A DNA stretch of 64,000 nt from Sanghuangporus weigelae (GCA_033182465.1 CP137328.1:744001-808000), one strand, 5' to 3'. Shown: positions 46,072 through 57,769, counted from the stretch's first letter. The notes: generated by a model from the letters alone, not told the origin. A program made the numbers and translations.

Positions 46072-47135
46072 CAGCCGTTTGCAAAAGTAATGAGAATCAC
46101 CACTTTTCTCGCCATAAGAGCCTCAAAACACAGATAAAATCATATCTCACCCAAATCTCAACGGTTTCACATCATCTAAGTTGCTAAATTCATATTTTCG
46201 AAAGGGCTTTCGCTTAAAGAAAACTGTAGAGAAAATAGAGCGAAAAATGACCCTGAAATGGCGAAAATATCGGTTTTTGCCTCTTCCTTGCATGTGCAAT
46301 TTTTTCTGTGATCCCTGCTGGTCCAGCACCTCCCCAAAGCTATCCAGAATGATAATATGATTATAAAATTAATTTACAGACTGAGTTTGAGTTGAATTGT
46401 GTACCAGAATGTGCTGCTTTGAGGCATGCCTGAATCACTCAAAACTCATCATTTCTCTCTAGCCTCCCAGGCTCCAGGAAAAATTCTTACAGGCCATATT
46501 CATGCATGTAAATTCATTTTGGATATAATAGACTAGGTTTGTGTACTAGCTAAAGCCTCAGCATCCACTAGTGAGCTGGGCTGAACAAGTGATTCTGGTT
46601 GTATGCATCATTTTAGACAGCATCTTCCCAGCTCACCAGTGGATGCTGAGGCTTTAACTAGTACACAAACCTAGTCTATTATATCCAAAATGAATTTACA
46701 TGCATGAATATGGCCTGTAAGAATTTTTCCTGGAGCCTGGGAGGCTAGAGAGAAATGATGAGTTTTGAGTGATTCAGGCATGCCTCAAAGCAGCACATTC
46801 TGGTACACAATTCAACTCAAACTCAGTCTGTAAATTCATTTTATAATCATATTATCATTCTGGATAGCTTTGGGGAGGTGCTGGACCAGCAGGGATCACA
46901 GAAAAAATTGCACATGCAAGGAAGAGGCAAAAACCGATATTTTCGCCATTTCAGGGTCATTTTTCGCTCTATTTTCTCTACAGTTTTCTTTAAGCGAAAG
47001 CCCTTTCGAAAATATGAATTTAGCAACTTAGATGATGTGAAATCGTTGAGATTTGGGTGAGATATGATTTTATCTGTGTTTTGAGGCTCTCATGGCGAGA
47101 AAAGTGGTGATTCTCATTACTTTTGCAAACGGCTG
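46072..47135. mobile_element. Palindromic family B element, copy 2 (uninterrupted)
   Basis: The 1064-bp element begins CAGCCGTTTGCAAAAG and ends with its mirror, flanked by TA (46070-46071 and 47136-47137). Two arms of about 510 bases mirror each other around a loop of roughly 50 bases near 46580-46635. It lacks coding capacity. Families A and B share words such as GTTGCTAAATTCAT and TTGCTCATTT-like blocks near the same relative position, so they may be distant relatives. Confidence 0.87.
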
Positions 47136-47264
47136 TAATTGCTTATTGTCACGCCTATAGTTGAGGGTTCAATCTCAACATGTTCGAAACTTGAGTCGAT
47201 TTTTTATTCAAGTTTATTCTGTATTTAAGGACTATTCTTTCATTGATCCTCAACCCCTCAAACC

Positions 47265-48780
47265 TGAAAGGATCCGCTCAAAAACTCGCATCAGGATCGA
47301 CACGATCAACAGATCTACACGATCAGCTTTCCAAACGCGACTGGTAACCAAGCCAGCTATCAAAGGCCCAAGCAATCGAGCGGCCTAGGCAACAGTAACC
47401 CGTTACCACCCGAGCGCTAGAAGCACCGAAGCGGATACGTAATCCCGCTAACAGCTAACACCGCCGACCGCCTATTACCGCGGACTACCACTCTAACGCC
47501 GCCGACCAAGCAACCAGAGCGACCTCGATCAAAAGAAGCGATCAAACTTCTTAGAAGTCCAGAAGCACAACTACTAAGCCTAAACGCTAAAAGGCTAAAG
47601 GCTAATAAGGTTTATGGAGACCTCACTGGCATTTCAGCACTGTCAAGTCTGTGCACGAGTTTACATGGTCCTTTATGAAGTATACTACTTAGTATGCACG
47701 GCAACGGTTGGTACGCGTGACTGTCACATCGAAACCGAGCGACACCTTCAGGATACAATGCATTCCAATCCACCAAGCCCAATAGTACCCAAGAAACGAG
47801 AGGAACTCACGATCACAACTCGGACCCCTCGAACTGCGAACCCGATAACTTGGAGAATGATTGGATGGTATAGACCGGAGTTGCACACACCATGTCCAGC
47901 ATCTACAATACAGGCAAACCTTTATTTACCGAGAGATGCGAACCTGGAAACCAAGCAATTACAACTCCTTATACAACGAAGGATATGGCGCTACATTCGA
48001 GATATACGATACGAAGGCAAAGCATGGCTAGTCACCAGAACCCAGCAGAACCCACCAGCAGAGCTTATGCAGTTCATGATATGCCTTGGACCATACTCTA
48101 CACCGACCCGACACCTTAACACTGACGTGCGAGTTATGCTTACCCTCGCTGGACCTCGAGATGAATTCCGAAGAATCACATACCGAGCAGCCTACATCGC
48201 TCCAAGAGCAAAGATGCCACTCAATGACGGCAATGACATCGTTATGGAGTACTGACAGTGGAGCATTCCATATCGGAGCACCACCTCTATTGTCTCAGTC
48301 AGCAACTCCAAAGAATTCTGTCATAGTGGAGACGACCTTACAAAGATTGGAGCAAAGTGGAGCGAAGCGCAGCAGGATGACAAAGGAACAGATGTAATGG
48401 TGGAGGAAAGTGGAGGAAAGTGGAGTAAAGTGGAGACAGGATGAGTAAGAAATAGGACGGAAAATGGAATATCTGGGAGCATAAATAGTTGTAGGATTAG
48501 GCCCTCATTTCCCCATCTTTCGATCCTCTTAACACACTGGTGTAAAGTCCTAACTAGACTATTACTGTGTGCTTTGTACTATCACGCCTCTTGGAAATCC
48601 CAATCTGCTTTACTATCACCTCGTATCTGAAAGCATCCATAACTCGGACAGCGACTAAGAAGGCTAGTAAGGGACCGCGTGGTACAGCCAGACGTGGGTA
48701 GATAAGATCACCTCTGCACAACACATCGCTGCTTAGGCAAAAGGATCGAACCGGTGTAACCCCGGGCCTACTCCCTAACA
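47265..48780 (+). repeat. 5' LTR of retrotransposon copy 2
   Basis: This 1516-bp LTR begins TGAAAGGATCC and ends CCCTAACA. It holds the 213-codon frame at 47614-48255 and the GTGGAGGAAA-type short tandem repeats near 48400-48435. A TTGGATCG primer-site-like sequence follows directly. Confidence 0.92.
47614..48255 (+). CDS. 213-codon open frame inside the LTR, copy 2
   Basis: Identical to the frame at 26788-26147 and repeated at 58397-59038 in the other LTR. It remains open in all four LTRs of the window, but because those are nearly identical copies this says little about selection. Confidence 0.5.
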   Translation: METSLAFQHCQVCARVYMVLYEVYYLVCTATVGTRDCHIETERHLQDTMHSNPPSPIVPKKREELTITTRTPRTANPITWRMIGWYRPELHTPCPASTIQANLYLPRDANLETKQLQLLIQRRIWRYIRDIRYEGKAWLVTRTQQNPPAELMQFMICLGPYSTPTRHLNTDVRVMLTLAGPRDEFRRITYRAAYIAPRAKMPLNDGNDIVMEY

Positions 48781-48841
48781 TTGGATCGAAAGATCACTCG
48801 CTAGTTTTACCACCACCTCTCACGGGCAAGGTTCTTGGCTA

Positions 48842-49183
48842 GTGTTTTATCGAGGCGAGGACCGTCGACCTCAAGTCCCTATCGACGTCGCTAGTTTCGA
48901 GACTAGTACCCATATCGAATCCTCAGGACAAGTGCACATCCTGGAGAACGACAAACCCAATTCACTTAAATCACATATCTACTATCATAACCCCTACAAC
49001 GACGAAGTGTACCTAATAGCAAAGGCATCTGGTAGCCCTGCAGTTGGGAGCACGCAAACAACAACCACGAAAGTAGCAGCAGTCCCTTCCACTATTGCTA
49101 CATTCGACGAGAAAGGAACTACTTGGTTAACAGCACCAAGGAACAATAACCCTGAAGCATCAGGCGAGAAACGAAGTTCATGA
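48842..49183 (+). CDS. Short first open frame after the 5' LTR, copy 2
   Basis: 113 residues, as in copy 1. It ends in the ATGA overlap with the next frame at 49180. Confidence 0.5.
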   Translation: MFYRGEDRRPQVPIDVASFETSTHIESSGQVHILENDKPNSLKSHIYYHNPYNDEVYLIAKASGSPAVGSTQTTTTKVAAVPSTIATFDEKGTTWLTAPRNNNPEASGEKRSS

Positions 49184-50214
49184 ACCGATCAGGAAACGCC
49201 AACAACAGAAGTAACGGTCATCGAACGAACGAACGGGCGAACGATAATCAAACGAGGTTCACACCTAGATCCCTCGACGAACGAGTTCAACATATCACCA
49301 ACAGGCTACGTAGTCTGGAAAGCGATCACGACATACTATACGCGACAACGAACCACAGCATATTGTATCCACCAGTGATCAGAAGGCTACAAGAAAGGGT
49401 TGAAAGACTGGAAGAACGAACTGCAAACACGGGGCAGTCAAACAGTCTACCAACCGGAGCATACGCGACAGCAGTAGGAGATCGATTCGAAGCACTAGAA
49501 GCAACTACTCAAAGAATTGGAGCACAAGTAGCAGCTCTAGAGAGATATACCCTGGAATTGGATCGAGCAGCAGGAGCACTCAATCATCGGGTCATAGACG
49601 GAAACGGAGTACTTGACCGAGAGCTCAACGCTATCCGAAACAGGATTACTGCGCAGGAACAACAACTACAGACGATCGAGACGAGAGTCGGAGAGCTTAA
49701 CAGGACAGCTCTAGATCAACCAAGGATTGTTCAAGACATCCATAACCTGCGAGAAGCCCTACTCCAACTAGGACAAACAATCGAGTCGAGTCAACGCACC
49801 TACGCAGCTATACTCACATCGGTACAGACAACCGAAACTACCTCAAGGAACATACTCGAACACGCTCAACGAATTCGAGAAGTAGCTCAGGCAGCACAAC
49901 GCTGGGAATACTTTCTACCAAGAGAGAGAGCCCAACAGGAACAGAGTTCTGACGAATCAGTGTCCTCAGACGAAGAAGCATCACGAAGGCCATTCTTACT
50001 CAGAACCCCACCTCGAACGGTTATCATCCAAGTACCAACAGTACCTGCAGTACCAGCAAGTGGTTCAGTAGCAACCCAAGCGCCAGAGAATCCACCACCA
50101 CCATCCTATTCACCACCAGCAGTGCCCATAAGCACTTACGATCATGTCGACAACCGACCAGAAGGTGCAAGCACTGGAGCAGCAACTACAGACTCTTCAG
50201 ACACAACTCTCTAA
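49180..50214 (+). CDS. Coiled-coil frame ahead of gag, copy 2
   Basis: 344 residues with the heptad-like leucine and glutamate pattern described for copy 1. It overlaps the first 71 bases of the gag frame. Confidence 0.65.
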   Translation: MNRSGNANNRSNGHRTNERANDNQTRFTPRSLDERVQHITNRLRSLESDHDILYATTNHSILYPPVIRRLQERVERLEERTANTGQSNSLPTGAYATAVGDRFEALEATTQRIGAQVAALERYTLELDRAAGALNHRVIDGNGVLDRELNAIRNRITAQEQQLQTIETRVGELNRTALDQPRIVQDIHNLREALLQLGQTIESSQRTYAAILTSVQTTETTSRNILEHAQRIREVAQAAQRWEYFLPRERAQQEQSSDESVSSDEEASRRPFLLRTPPRTVIIQVPTVPAVPASGSVATQAPENPPPPSYSPPAVPISTYDHVDNRPEGASTGAATTDSSDTTL

Positions 50215-51232
50215 ACACAGCATCAAGCTTCCGAAGTACTATGGCAAGCGAAGCGAAGATATTGATCTGTGGATTAGTCGATGTATCTCGAAGCTGGCAC
50301 AGCATGGAGTCAAGGATGAGGAGGAGATCGCAAAGAGCCTATTTGCGGCACTAGAAGGCGACAGCTACGATTGGTTTGCAGAGAAGAATACCCTAACATC
50401 ATTCGATGCCAATGGGAAACTGAAACCAGTACCTGCGATTATCGCTGCAACAAACGGAATGTTCGCATCACTCAAGGACATGCTGAACTGGATGAGGATC
50501 CGAGCAGGACATCCGATCATTGGAGAACAGGAAGCCCTATTCCAACTACTATGCATCCAGCAGAAAGGAGCAAGCATTAGGGCGTACAACGACGAATTCC
50601 GACGACTCAAAGCACGAGCACCAGACACGATGGATAAGCAGATGCTCAAGTACATCTATGTCAAAGGACTAGACATGTGGGTCAAACGACGAGTCGAATC
50701 TGTACAACCCGATGCTTTCGAGAAGAACGACCTCGATGCATGGATGGAATGGACAAGCAACCTAGCAAACTCTGATGCCAGGCAAAGGCTCATGGGTAAT
50801 CAAACATACACCCCAAGATTCAAATCGAACGGACAGTCATCTTTCCGACCACCAGTACAAACAACGAAACGAGATCCAGACGCCATGGATGTAGATGCAC
50901 TCCGAGGCTTGCCGAAGAAAGGAGGCAAATGCTACAACTGTGAAAAGTCAGGACATTACGCAAAGGATTGCAAGGCACCAAGGAAGCAAAAGGGTTCTTC
51001 CTCTAAGCGGCCGAAGAAGACTAATGGTGTAAAACGGAGGACGATGACAACACGAACAATCGATTTCAAGGAAACATGCCCCGATCCACACTGCCGAAGG
51101 CCAGTCCACTACGACCATGTAGCATGGGCTAAAGGCGATGAATCAGCAGGATGGACTTGCAAGCATGACGAAGAATACCGAAACAACATTCGCAAATCCC
51201 TAGCAAGTAAAGAGCAACAGGGAAAAGATTAA
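50144..51232 (+). CDS. Gag-like nucleocapsid protein, copy 2
   Basis: 362 residues with a CCHC zinc knuckle (CYNCEKSGHYAKDC), as in copy 1, followed by a basic tract suited to RNA binding. Confidence 0.88.
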   Translation: MSTTDQKVQALEQQLQTLQTQLSKHSIKLPKYYGKRSEDIDLWISRCISKLAQHGVKDEEEIAKSLFAALEGDSYDWFAEKNTLTSFDANGKLKPVPAIIAATNGMFASLKDMLNWMRIRAGHPIIGEQEALFQLLCIQQKGASIRAYNDEFRRLKARAPDTMDKQMLKYIYVKGLDMWVKRRVESVQPDAFEKNDLDAWMEWTSNLANSDARQRLMGNQTYTPRFKSNGQSSFRPPVQTTKRDPDAMDVDALRGLPKKGGKCYNCEKSGHYAKDCKAPRKQKGSSSKRPKKTNGVKRRTMTTRTIDFKETCPDPHCRRPVHYDHVAWAKGDESAGWTCKHDEEYRNNIRKSLASKEQQGKD

Positions 51233-51336
51233 GACCTCCATCGAACGAGACTGCGCGATGTGAGTGTGACAAGGGTGACGAGAAAGGTTTCAACAACCAG
51301 TGTTTCAAACCTCCTGGGTTCAACCCCAGTGAAGCG

Positions 51337-54300
51337 ATGTACAATAAGCGATTGCCAATACAAGCATTGCATCCCCGATTACCTATTCGAGTGAAGGTTG
51401 GAACAAAAACCCTAGCAGTCAAAGCGTTAATCGATTCCGGAGCTACATGCAGCACGATACACCCCAACTTGGTACGACACTACAGCCTATTCAAAAAGAG
51501 GCTTGATCACCCTCGACCTTTGAATAATGCGGATGGAAGTCCCAACCAAGGAGGAGCAATCACGCACGAGGTCTACACATTAATTTTTGATGGACCTAAA
51601 CCGCAGCCACAAACGTTGGCAGTAGCAACCACAGGACAGGATCAAGTGATCCTAGGAATTGACTATTTGGCCAAAGTCAATCCCGAAATTGATTGGAAGA
51701 ATCAAGTATGGAATCGGAATGGTAATTCGATACCATTCGAGCTCAACGTCATACGAGCTACCAAGAAGCGAAGGCACAGGAAGCGCAAACGGAAACGGCA
51801 AACGAAAGGCAAACCTGACAAGACAAGACCTAGGCATAACACGAAGCAACAGGCTCAGGACAGAGACAACTATCGACACTCTGGAGCACCAGGAATAATA
51901 TTTGCGCCAAGGAGAGACAACAACGGACACTCTCACGAAACGAAGCCACAAGCGAAGCCGGAAACCAGACCAGCAACACCAAGACTGGAACAGGCAAAAC
52001 AGACGCCAGAAGTGAAGAGTCCGAGCACGGAAAATATACCAGACTCTACAGCGAAACAGCCACAACAGGAAACGGCAAACAAGCATCATCGAGATGAGGA
52101 GGAAATAAACTACACTCCCAAGCGATGGAAGAAACAGGCACCACAAGGAACGAGTATAGTGCAACGACGACCAAGGCACATACCGAGACGGATGATCCCA
52201 GCACGGCAACTGTACCAGACATCCGAAAGTGAAACACAAGATGTAACAGGCAAGCATAGCCTAGACGAACAGGAGGAAATAAACGACTCTCCGAAACGTT
52301 GGAAGAAACAACCACCACAGAAGATACACCCACTGAGGCAAAACATGCCGGAAGATGAAGAACTCTGGCCATCACCAGAAGAAAACCCGGGCATGAAGTA
52401 TAGGATACGACCACGAAAGACACGGTATCCAGAGAAGCCAGTGGCAGGCATTATACGACCGAGAACGGCATCGTTAATGCGAGGAGCTAGTCCCACACCG
52501 AAGCGTACAAGATGGGCAGACAACGAAAGCGATATCGAGATGCAAGACGGGCAGGAGACAACAGAAGACACTCCTATGCACGATATAGAGCCAGAAGACA
52601 TTGAAAGTCTTAGGACGACCAACCAACCAGCTACCCTTACCAGAAAGGAAGAGCTCGCTGCAAAGCTAGAGCTAGACATCAATCGAAATTGGTCACCAAG
52701 GCAGCAGAACCAAGTCTCACAGCCTCTGAACAAAGCGAGTTCAGTATCCCAGCAGTATTCTCAACAAAAGGCAGCTGCAGAAGGACTACTAGGAACACAG
52801 AAACGAGATTGGCGAAAACTCCTACCAAAGGAAATAGAAGACTACGCAGATGTCTTTGATCCTGACAAGTCAAGGAGGTTACCCAAGCATACGAAATGGG
52901 ATATGGCGATTAACCTCAAAGAAGGAGTACCATTACCGAAACCAAGGCCTATTATCAAGCTCACACGAGAAGAGCAGGCAGCACTCGATGCTTATGTCAA
53001 AGAGTTACTTGACAAAGGATGGATTGAAAAGGTTCAACCACATGAACCATGTCCGGTAGCAGCACCAGTCTTCTTTGTAGGAAAGAAAGACGGAGGAGCA
53101 CGAGCAGTAACCGATTACCGAGACATCAACGACACGACAGTATCAGATCCATACCCGATACCGATCATGAGTGTTCTCCCAGAGAAACTGGAGAAAGGAA
53201 AATTCTTCTTTACACTCGACATGCGATCAGGTTACAACAACCTGCGAATCCGAGAAGGAGACGAGTGGAAGGCAGCATTCCGAGTTGGCAATGCAGTCTA
53301 CAAGCCAAAGGTCATGATGTTTGGAATGAAGAACTCACCTGCAGTATTCCAACGATTCATGAACGACAACTTCGAATATTGGCTCAGGACAGAAGAAGCA
53401 CTCAACTATTTGGACGACCTTATTGGTCAAGCACAAACTGAAGAGGAACATTGGAAACTCCTCAGGGCAATTCTACAGAAATGCCGAGAGCTCGACATTT
53501 ACCTCAAAATCGAGAAATGTCACTTCCTCCAAACCCAGCTCGACTACTTGGGATTTGTAGTAGGAACGAAAGGCATCCAGATGGATCCTTATAAGCTCAA
53601 AGCTATTCACGAATGGCCAGTGCCAAGGACGAAACGACAAGTTCGAAAGTTCCAAGGATTTTGTAACTTCTACCGAAGATTCATCAGGAACTATGCCGAT
53701 ACATTCGCATCTATTGGCGACCTTATCAAGAAGGATCGCAAGTTCATATGGGCAGAGGCACAAGACAAGGCATTCGAAAGTATCAAGAAGGCATTCGAAA
53801 CGGAAGTCGCATTGGCAATGCCAAAGCCAGACAAATCATACACATTGGAAACTGATGCATCCGATGTAGCGATTGGTGCAGTCTTACAACAAGAAGACAA
53901 CCAAGGAGAACTGAGACCTTTGGGTTTCATGTCGAAAACTCTAACAAACACCCAACGAAACTATCCGACGCATGACAAAGAGATGCTAGCAATCATGGAA
54001 GCACTCAAGCATTGGAGACACCTATTGGAGGGAACCAAAGAACCAGTAACAATCCGAAGCGATCATGCAAACCTCCGATACTTCATGACAGCTCAGAATC
54101 TATCGAGACGTCAAGCAAGATGGGCACTAGAGTTATCACGATATAACTTCAAGATTCTCCATTGGCCAGGCAAGAAGAACCAAGCTGACGAGCTATCACG
54201 ACGATCCGACTATATGCCAGAGGACAAGGACAACTTAGGAGTTACCTTATTACCTCCTGATACGATCAAGCAACAAACATTGCGACGCACAGAGATCAAC

Positions 54301-55815
54301 GGTCTATACAAGCTAGAAACTGAAATGGTCACCATCTCTGATCCTATTATCCGAACGATCAAGAGGAACTACAATACCGAGGAGGCTAAGAAGGAAATTC
54401 AGGCGATCAAGCAGAGCAACGGCTACAGTTACAGGAACGGCTTGCACTACGTAACCAATGCATTATATATCCCGCCGTCCGCCAACCTACGAGCGTTGCT
54501 AATCCGAAGGCGCCATGATCACAAACTTGCAGGCCACCCAGGAGCAGAAAAGACCATAGAGCTTGTAAAGCGATCATACTATTGGCCGAAGATGGAAGAA
54601 ATGATCCGAGCATATACCGCAACCTGCGACATATGTCAGCGTGCAAAACCGATTCGACAGTTTCGAAATCCGCCGCTCCAACCGTTGGAGGCACCACATC
54701 AACCATGGGAAACCATAACCTGTGACCTGATTACCGACTTACCAGTCAGCAATGAAGGCTACAGTGCGATACTCGTTATAGTGGACAAACTCACTAAAAT
54801 GGGGAAGTTCATTCCTTGCCAAGGAATACCCAATGCTAAGCAGTTGGCACGTTTGTTCCGCCAACATGTCTTCAAATACTACGGGGCCCCTAAACGAGTA
54901 ATCTCCGACCGAGGTAGCAACTTCACCGCGCAATTCCTCAAGGAGTTCTGCAGACTCATCGATGTCGATTGGAAAACTAGTACAGCGTATCATCCACAAA
55001 CCGATGGTCAAACCGAGCGACTAAATCAAGAGCTTGAACAGTACTTACGCTGCTATGTGTCCTACCAACAAACAGATTGGGCAGAGTACATCGATATAGC
55101 AGAATTCGCCTACAACAACAGGAAGCACAGTACTACACATCAGTCACCATTCTATACACTGTATGGATGGCATCCTCACCTGGACGTTGCGGAGACCGGT
55201 GATTCAAACGTCCCAGAAGCAATAAATCACCTAGAGGAGCTTCGACAAGTACAGCAAGAAGCCTATAATTCGATTAGGCAAGCGAATGAGGCAATGAAGC
55301 TTTATGCAGACCTGCATCGAGGCAAACTGCCAGAGTACAAGCCGGGAGACGAAGTGTTACTAGACATGAGGAATCTCAGTCGATTGGAACCAACGAAGAA
55401 ACTTGCAATGAAATGGGCAGGGCCTTATAAAGTCGAGAAGGCAGTCGGACAAGTGTCATTCAGATTACGCTTACCCGAAACCCTTCCGATCCACCCAGTG
55501 TTTCATGCGAGTCTTCTCAGGCCTTACAAACGAAAGGAATACCCTGGAAGACCCACTTTGGATGAACCACCACCTATTGAAGTGGAGGGAGAAGCAGAGT
55601 ACGAAGTGGAGACGATTCATAATACAAGACGTCATCGGAGCAAGGTCCAATACCTTATCCAATGGAAAGGATACCAGGAGCGAACATGGGAGCCACTTGA
55701 CAACCTCAAGAACTCCTATCAAATGATCGAAGCATTCCATAAAAAGTATCCTCAGGCAATCCAGCCACCGAACCTTAACCAATGGATCGCCGCACGAAAA
55801 CGAATGAGGCAATAG
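51337..55815 (+). CDS. Pol polyprotein with chromodomain, copy 2
   Basis: 1492 residues, the same order of protease, reverse transcriptase, RNase H, integrase and chromodomain as in copy 1. The chromodomain (IQWKGY, TWEPLDNL) typically steers insertion to heterochromatin; here copy 1 instead sits in a gene already broken by a DNA element. Confidence 0.93.
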   Translation: MYNKRLPIQALHPRLPIRVKVGTKTLAVKALIDSGATCSTIHPNLVRHYSLFKKRLDHPRPLNNADGSPNQGGAITHEVYTLIFDGPKPQPQTLAVATTGQDQVILGIDYLAKVNPEIDWKNQVWNRNGNSIPFELNVIRATKKRRHRKRKRKRQTKGKPDKTRPRHNTKQQAQDRDNYRHSGAPGIIFAPRRDNNGHSHETKPQAKPETRPATPRLEQAKQTPEVKSPSTENIPDSTAKQPQQETANKHHRDEEEINYTPKRWKKQAPQGTSIVQRRPRHIPRRMIPARQLYQTSESETQDVTGKHSLDEQEEINDSPKRWKKQPPQKIHPLRQNMPEDEELWPSPEENPGMKYRIRPRKTRYPEKPVAGIIRPRTASLMRGASPTPKRTRWADNESDIEMQDGQETTEDTPMHDIEPEDIESLRTTNQPATLTRKEELAAKLELDINRNWSPRQQNQVSQPLNKASSVSQQYSQQKAAAEGLLGTQKRDWRKLLPKEIEDYADVFDPDKSRRLPKHTKWDMAINLKEGVPLPKPRPIIKLTREEQAALDAYVKELLDKGWIEKVQPHEPCPVAAPVFFVGKKDGGARAVTDYRDINDTTVSDPYPIPIMSVLPEKLEKGKFFFTLDMRSGYNNLRIREGDEWKAAFRVGNAVYKPKVMMFGMKNSPAVFQRFMNDNFEYWLRTEEALNYLDDLIGQAQTEEEHWKLLRAILQKCRELDIYLKIEKCHFLQTQLDYLGFVVGTKGIQMDPYKLKAIHEWPVPRTKRQVRKFQGFCNFYRRFIRNYADTFASIGDLIKKDRKFIWAEAQDKAFESIKKAFETEVALAMPKPDKSYTLETDASDVAIGAVLQQEDNQGELRPLGFMSKTLTNTQRNYPTHDKEMLAIMEALKHWRHLLEGTKEPVTIRSDHANLRYFMTAQNLSRRQARWALELSRYNFKILHWPGKKNQADELSRRSDYMPEDKDNLGVTLLPPDTIKQQTLRRTEINGLYKLETEMVTISDPIIRTIKRNYNTEEAKKEIQAIKQSNGYSYRNGLHYVTNALYIPPSANLRALLIRRRHDHKLAGHPGAEKTIELVKRSYYWPKMEEMIRAYTATCDICQRAKPIRQFRNPPLQPLEAPHQPWETITCDLITDLPVSNEGYSAILVIVDKLTKMGKFIPCQGIPNAKQLARLFRQHVFKYYGAPKRVISDRGSNFTAQFLKEFCRLIDVDWKTSTAYHPQTDGQTERLNQELEQYLRCYVSYQQTDWAEYIDIAEFAYNNRKHSTTHQSPFYTLYGWHPHLDVAETGDSNVPEAINHLEELRQVQQEAYNSIRQANEAMKLYADLHRGKLPEYKPGDEVLLDMRNLSRLEPTKKLAMKWAGPYKVEKAVGQVSFRLRLPETLPIHPVFHASLLRPYKRKEYPGRPTLDEPPPIEVEGEAEYEVETIHNTRRHRSKVQYLIQWKGYQERTWEPLDNLKNSYQMIEAFHKKYPQAIQPPNLNQWIAARKRMRQ

Positions 55816-55990
55816 TTGCATCACATGCACTCCACCCGATGGAGCCGCTTATGGATCCACAATAGAGACGATGAGTAAGGTCCCCAATGACCTTACCAAG
55901 CGATGACATCAATGTGGCACACCAAAGCGAGAGCAGAGATAGAAGAATTAGGCAAGACATCGCCGACATACCAACAAGATGGTATAAAAC

Positions 55991-57067
55991 ATGGAGAACT
56001 TCGAGCTAAGGAACAACAACTCGAATCTCAACAGCTCTACTTCACTGCAGACGAACCACTACTCAGCTATGCCTATTTTCGACGAGCTACATGCATTCTG
56101 TCAACCAGAAGATGCACCAGAATGGACATTTACACTCAGGCCACCGACCGAACGTTATCAATGGCCACAGCTGTGCAACCGATTCAACGAAGAGAACTAC
56201 GAAGATGAGATTGTACCCCTATGCCCAGGGAAGTACTTCGACGATCTATTCGACAAGTGGAACGCAGTCCACCACAACCGAGACGAAATACCCCACCTTA
56301 TGATGGCGAATCACTCAGACGAGTGGTTATTCAAACTCAGTAACCCTCGAGACGCAGCATTACGCCGACTCAATGATGATGCATTTCTAACCTACGCGAT
56401 CGAACTCGAAACGCAAGCATTACATCGAGGCAAGATCGACTTTAGGCACGAAACGACATACAAGAACATCATGGGCATCTATCATTCGGCAATTCAAATT
56501 TGCGCCTACCGACGAGACATGACTACCGCAATTCTTAACCGAATGATGCGATGGAGTCACTATCATCCGATGAGCATCGATGCGATGAAGTACATTATAT
56601 ACATAGCCGACCAGACGGGCTTCTATGCATCCCACACCATGCAGTTCATGACGGTACTCAACATGACGAAGTATTACGAAGGAACGAGATACCGAACGGT
56701 TATTGAAGCGAGGAACTCTACTACGGACGAGGTACCACTCGACAACATCGAGCACCACGTAGTCGAAGGCAAAGAGGTTAACTACGACCCTCATTACCTT
56801 ATGGAACTCAACAACCGAGAGGAAGAAGCCAGAGAAAAACTACAGGCTACACGACACCCCTTGCTGGAAGATCTGATGATCTCAGTCTACCAGTACCCGA
56901 ACGAACTCTACCAGCCGGACGAGATGCTTACTATGTCGGAACAGGAGGACATGTATATACACTCCGACGATACAGAGTCAAGTGAAGAAGGTGAAAGCAG
57001 GGAACTATATACCCCAGCGAACTCGGCCCAGACTACACCTGAGGCTGAAGAATCCGAAGATTTGTAA
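55991..57067 (+). CDS. Extra open frame after pol, copy 2
   Basis: 358 residues, identical to the frame at 18411-17335. No domain was recognised. Confidence 0.65.
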   Translation: MENFELRNNNSNLNSSTSLQTNHYSAMPIFDELHAFCQPEDAPEWTFTLRPPTERYQWPQLCNRFNEENYEDEIVPLCPGKYFDDLFDKWNAVHHNRDEIPHLMMANHSDEWLFKLSNPRDAALRRLNDDAFLTYAIELETQALHRGKIDFRHETTYKNIMGIYHSAIQICAYRRDMTTAILNRMMRWSHYHPMSIDAMKYIIYIADQTGFYASHTMQFMTVLNMTKYYEGTRYRTVIEARNSTTDEVPLDNIEHHVVEGKEVNYDPHYLMELNNREEEAREKLQATRHPLLEDLMISVYQYPNELYQPDEMLTMSEQEDMYIHSDDTESSEEGESRELYTPANSAQTTPEAEESEDL

Positions 57068-57769
57068 ACAACTCTTCTTTTATGCAACCCCTTTCCCATA
57101 TCGTGACCCGACATGGTCAATTATGCATTTCATTCCTACCTTATGGTATTTATGGTCACATCCGACCAAATTATGCTTTAGGCACCTCCTTATTTCACGC
57201 TTATTCGGTCAACCAGCACAAATGAAGCACTATGCAGAAGTGTCAAAGAACCAACAAGGGCCTAGACATTTTGTATATTGCGTCATTGTGCCGGCACCGA
57301 ATTAGCAGATTATGCATACCCTTTATTATCCTCTATGCAACGGAGAAGCCAAAAGTTTACGTGAAGTCACTCCCTTGCATTATGCTAGGATGTGCCTTCA
57401 CGCTAAAAGGCACTCCAATCCCACTTTTTCTTCGAAAAACTCCATTTGGGGGTTGAAGAGCCGTAGGTAAACACCTGGAACTTCACTCCCAAATTGGTAT
57501 AAAACTTATTCATTAACGACTTTATGATTTCTTTCTTATCACTTTCAATTGCGTCATATTCTTTACATGATGCACATTTCATATTCATATCCCTTCCCAC
57601 CACCCTTTACAAGTCAATGTCTTCCCAGACACCCTTTTCACGACGTTCCTGCGAAGCAATACCTGCATTTTCGACGACCGGATCGATAACCTCAACGTCA
57701 TAACCGAGCGCGAGGTGAACTCGAAGCGCGACAGTAGTAACATCGCGCTGGAACGATTGCATTTCGAAG

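Noticed and set aside
48380-48440. Short repeats in the LTR as a possible CRISPR-like array
   Set aside because: They are short purine-rich tandem repeats inside a eukaryotic LTR without spacers.
51652-52733. Long frames antisense to the pol coding region (for example 207 and 201 codons)
   Set aside because: They mirror the biased composition of the basic and acidic stretch of pol and have no signal of their own; the matching frames in copy 1 are the same shadow.
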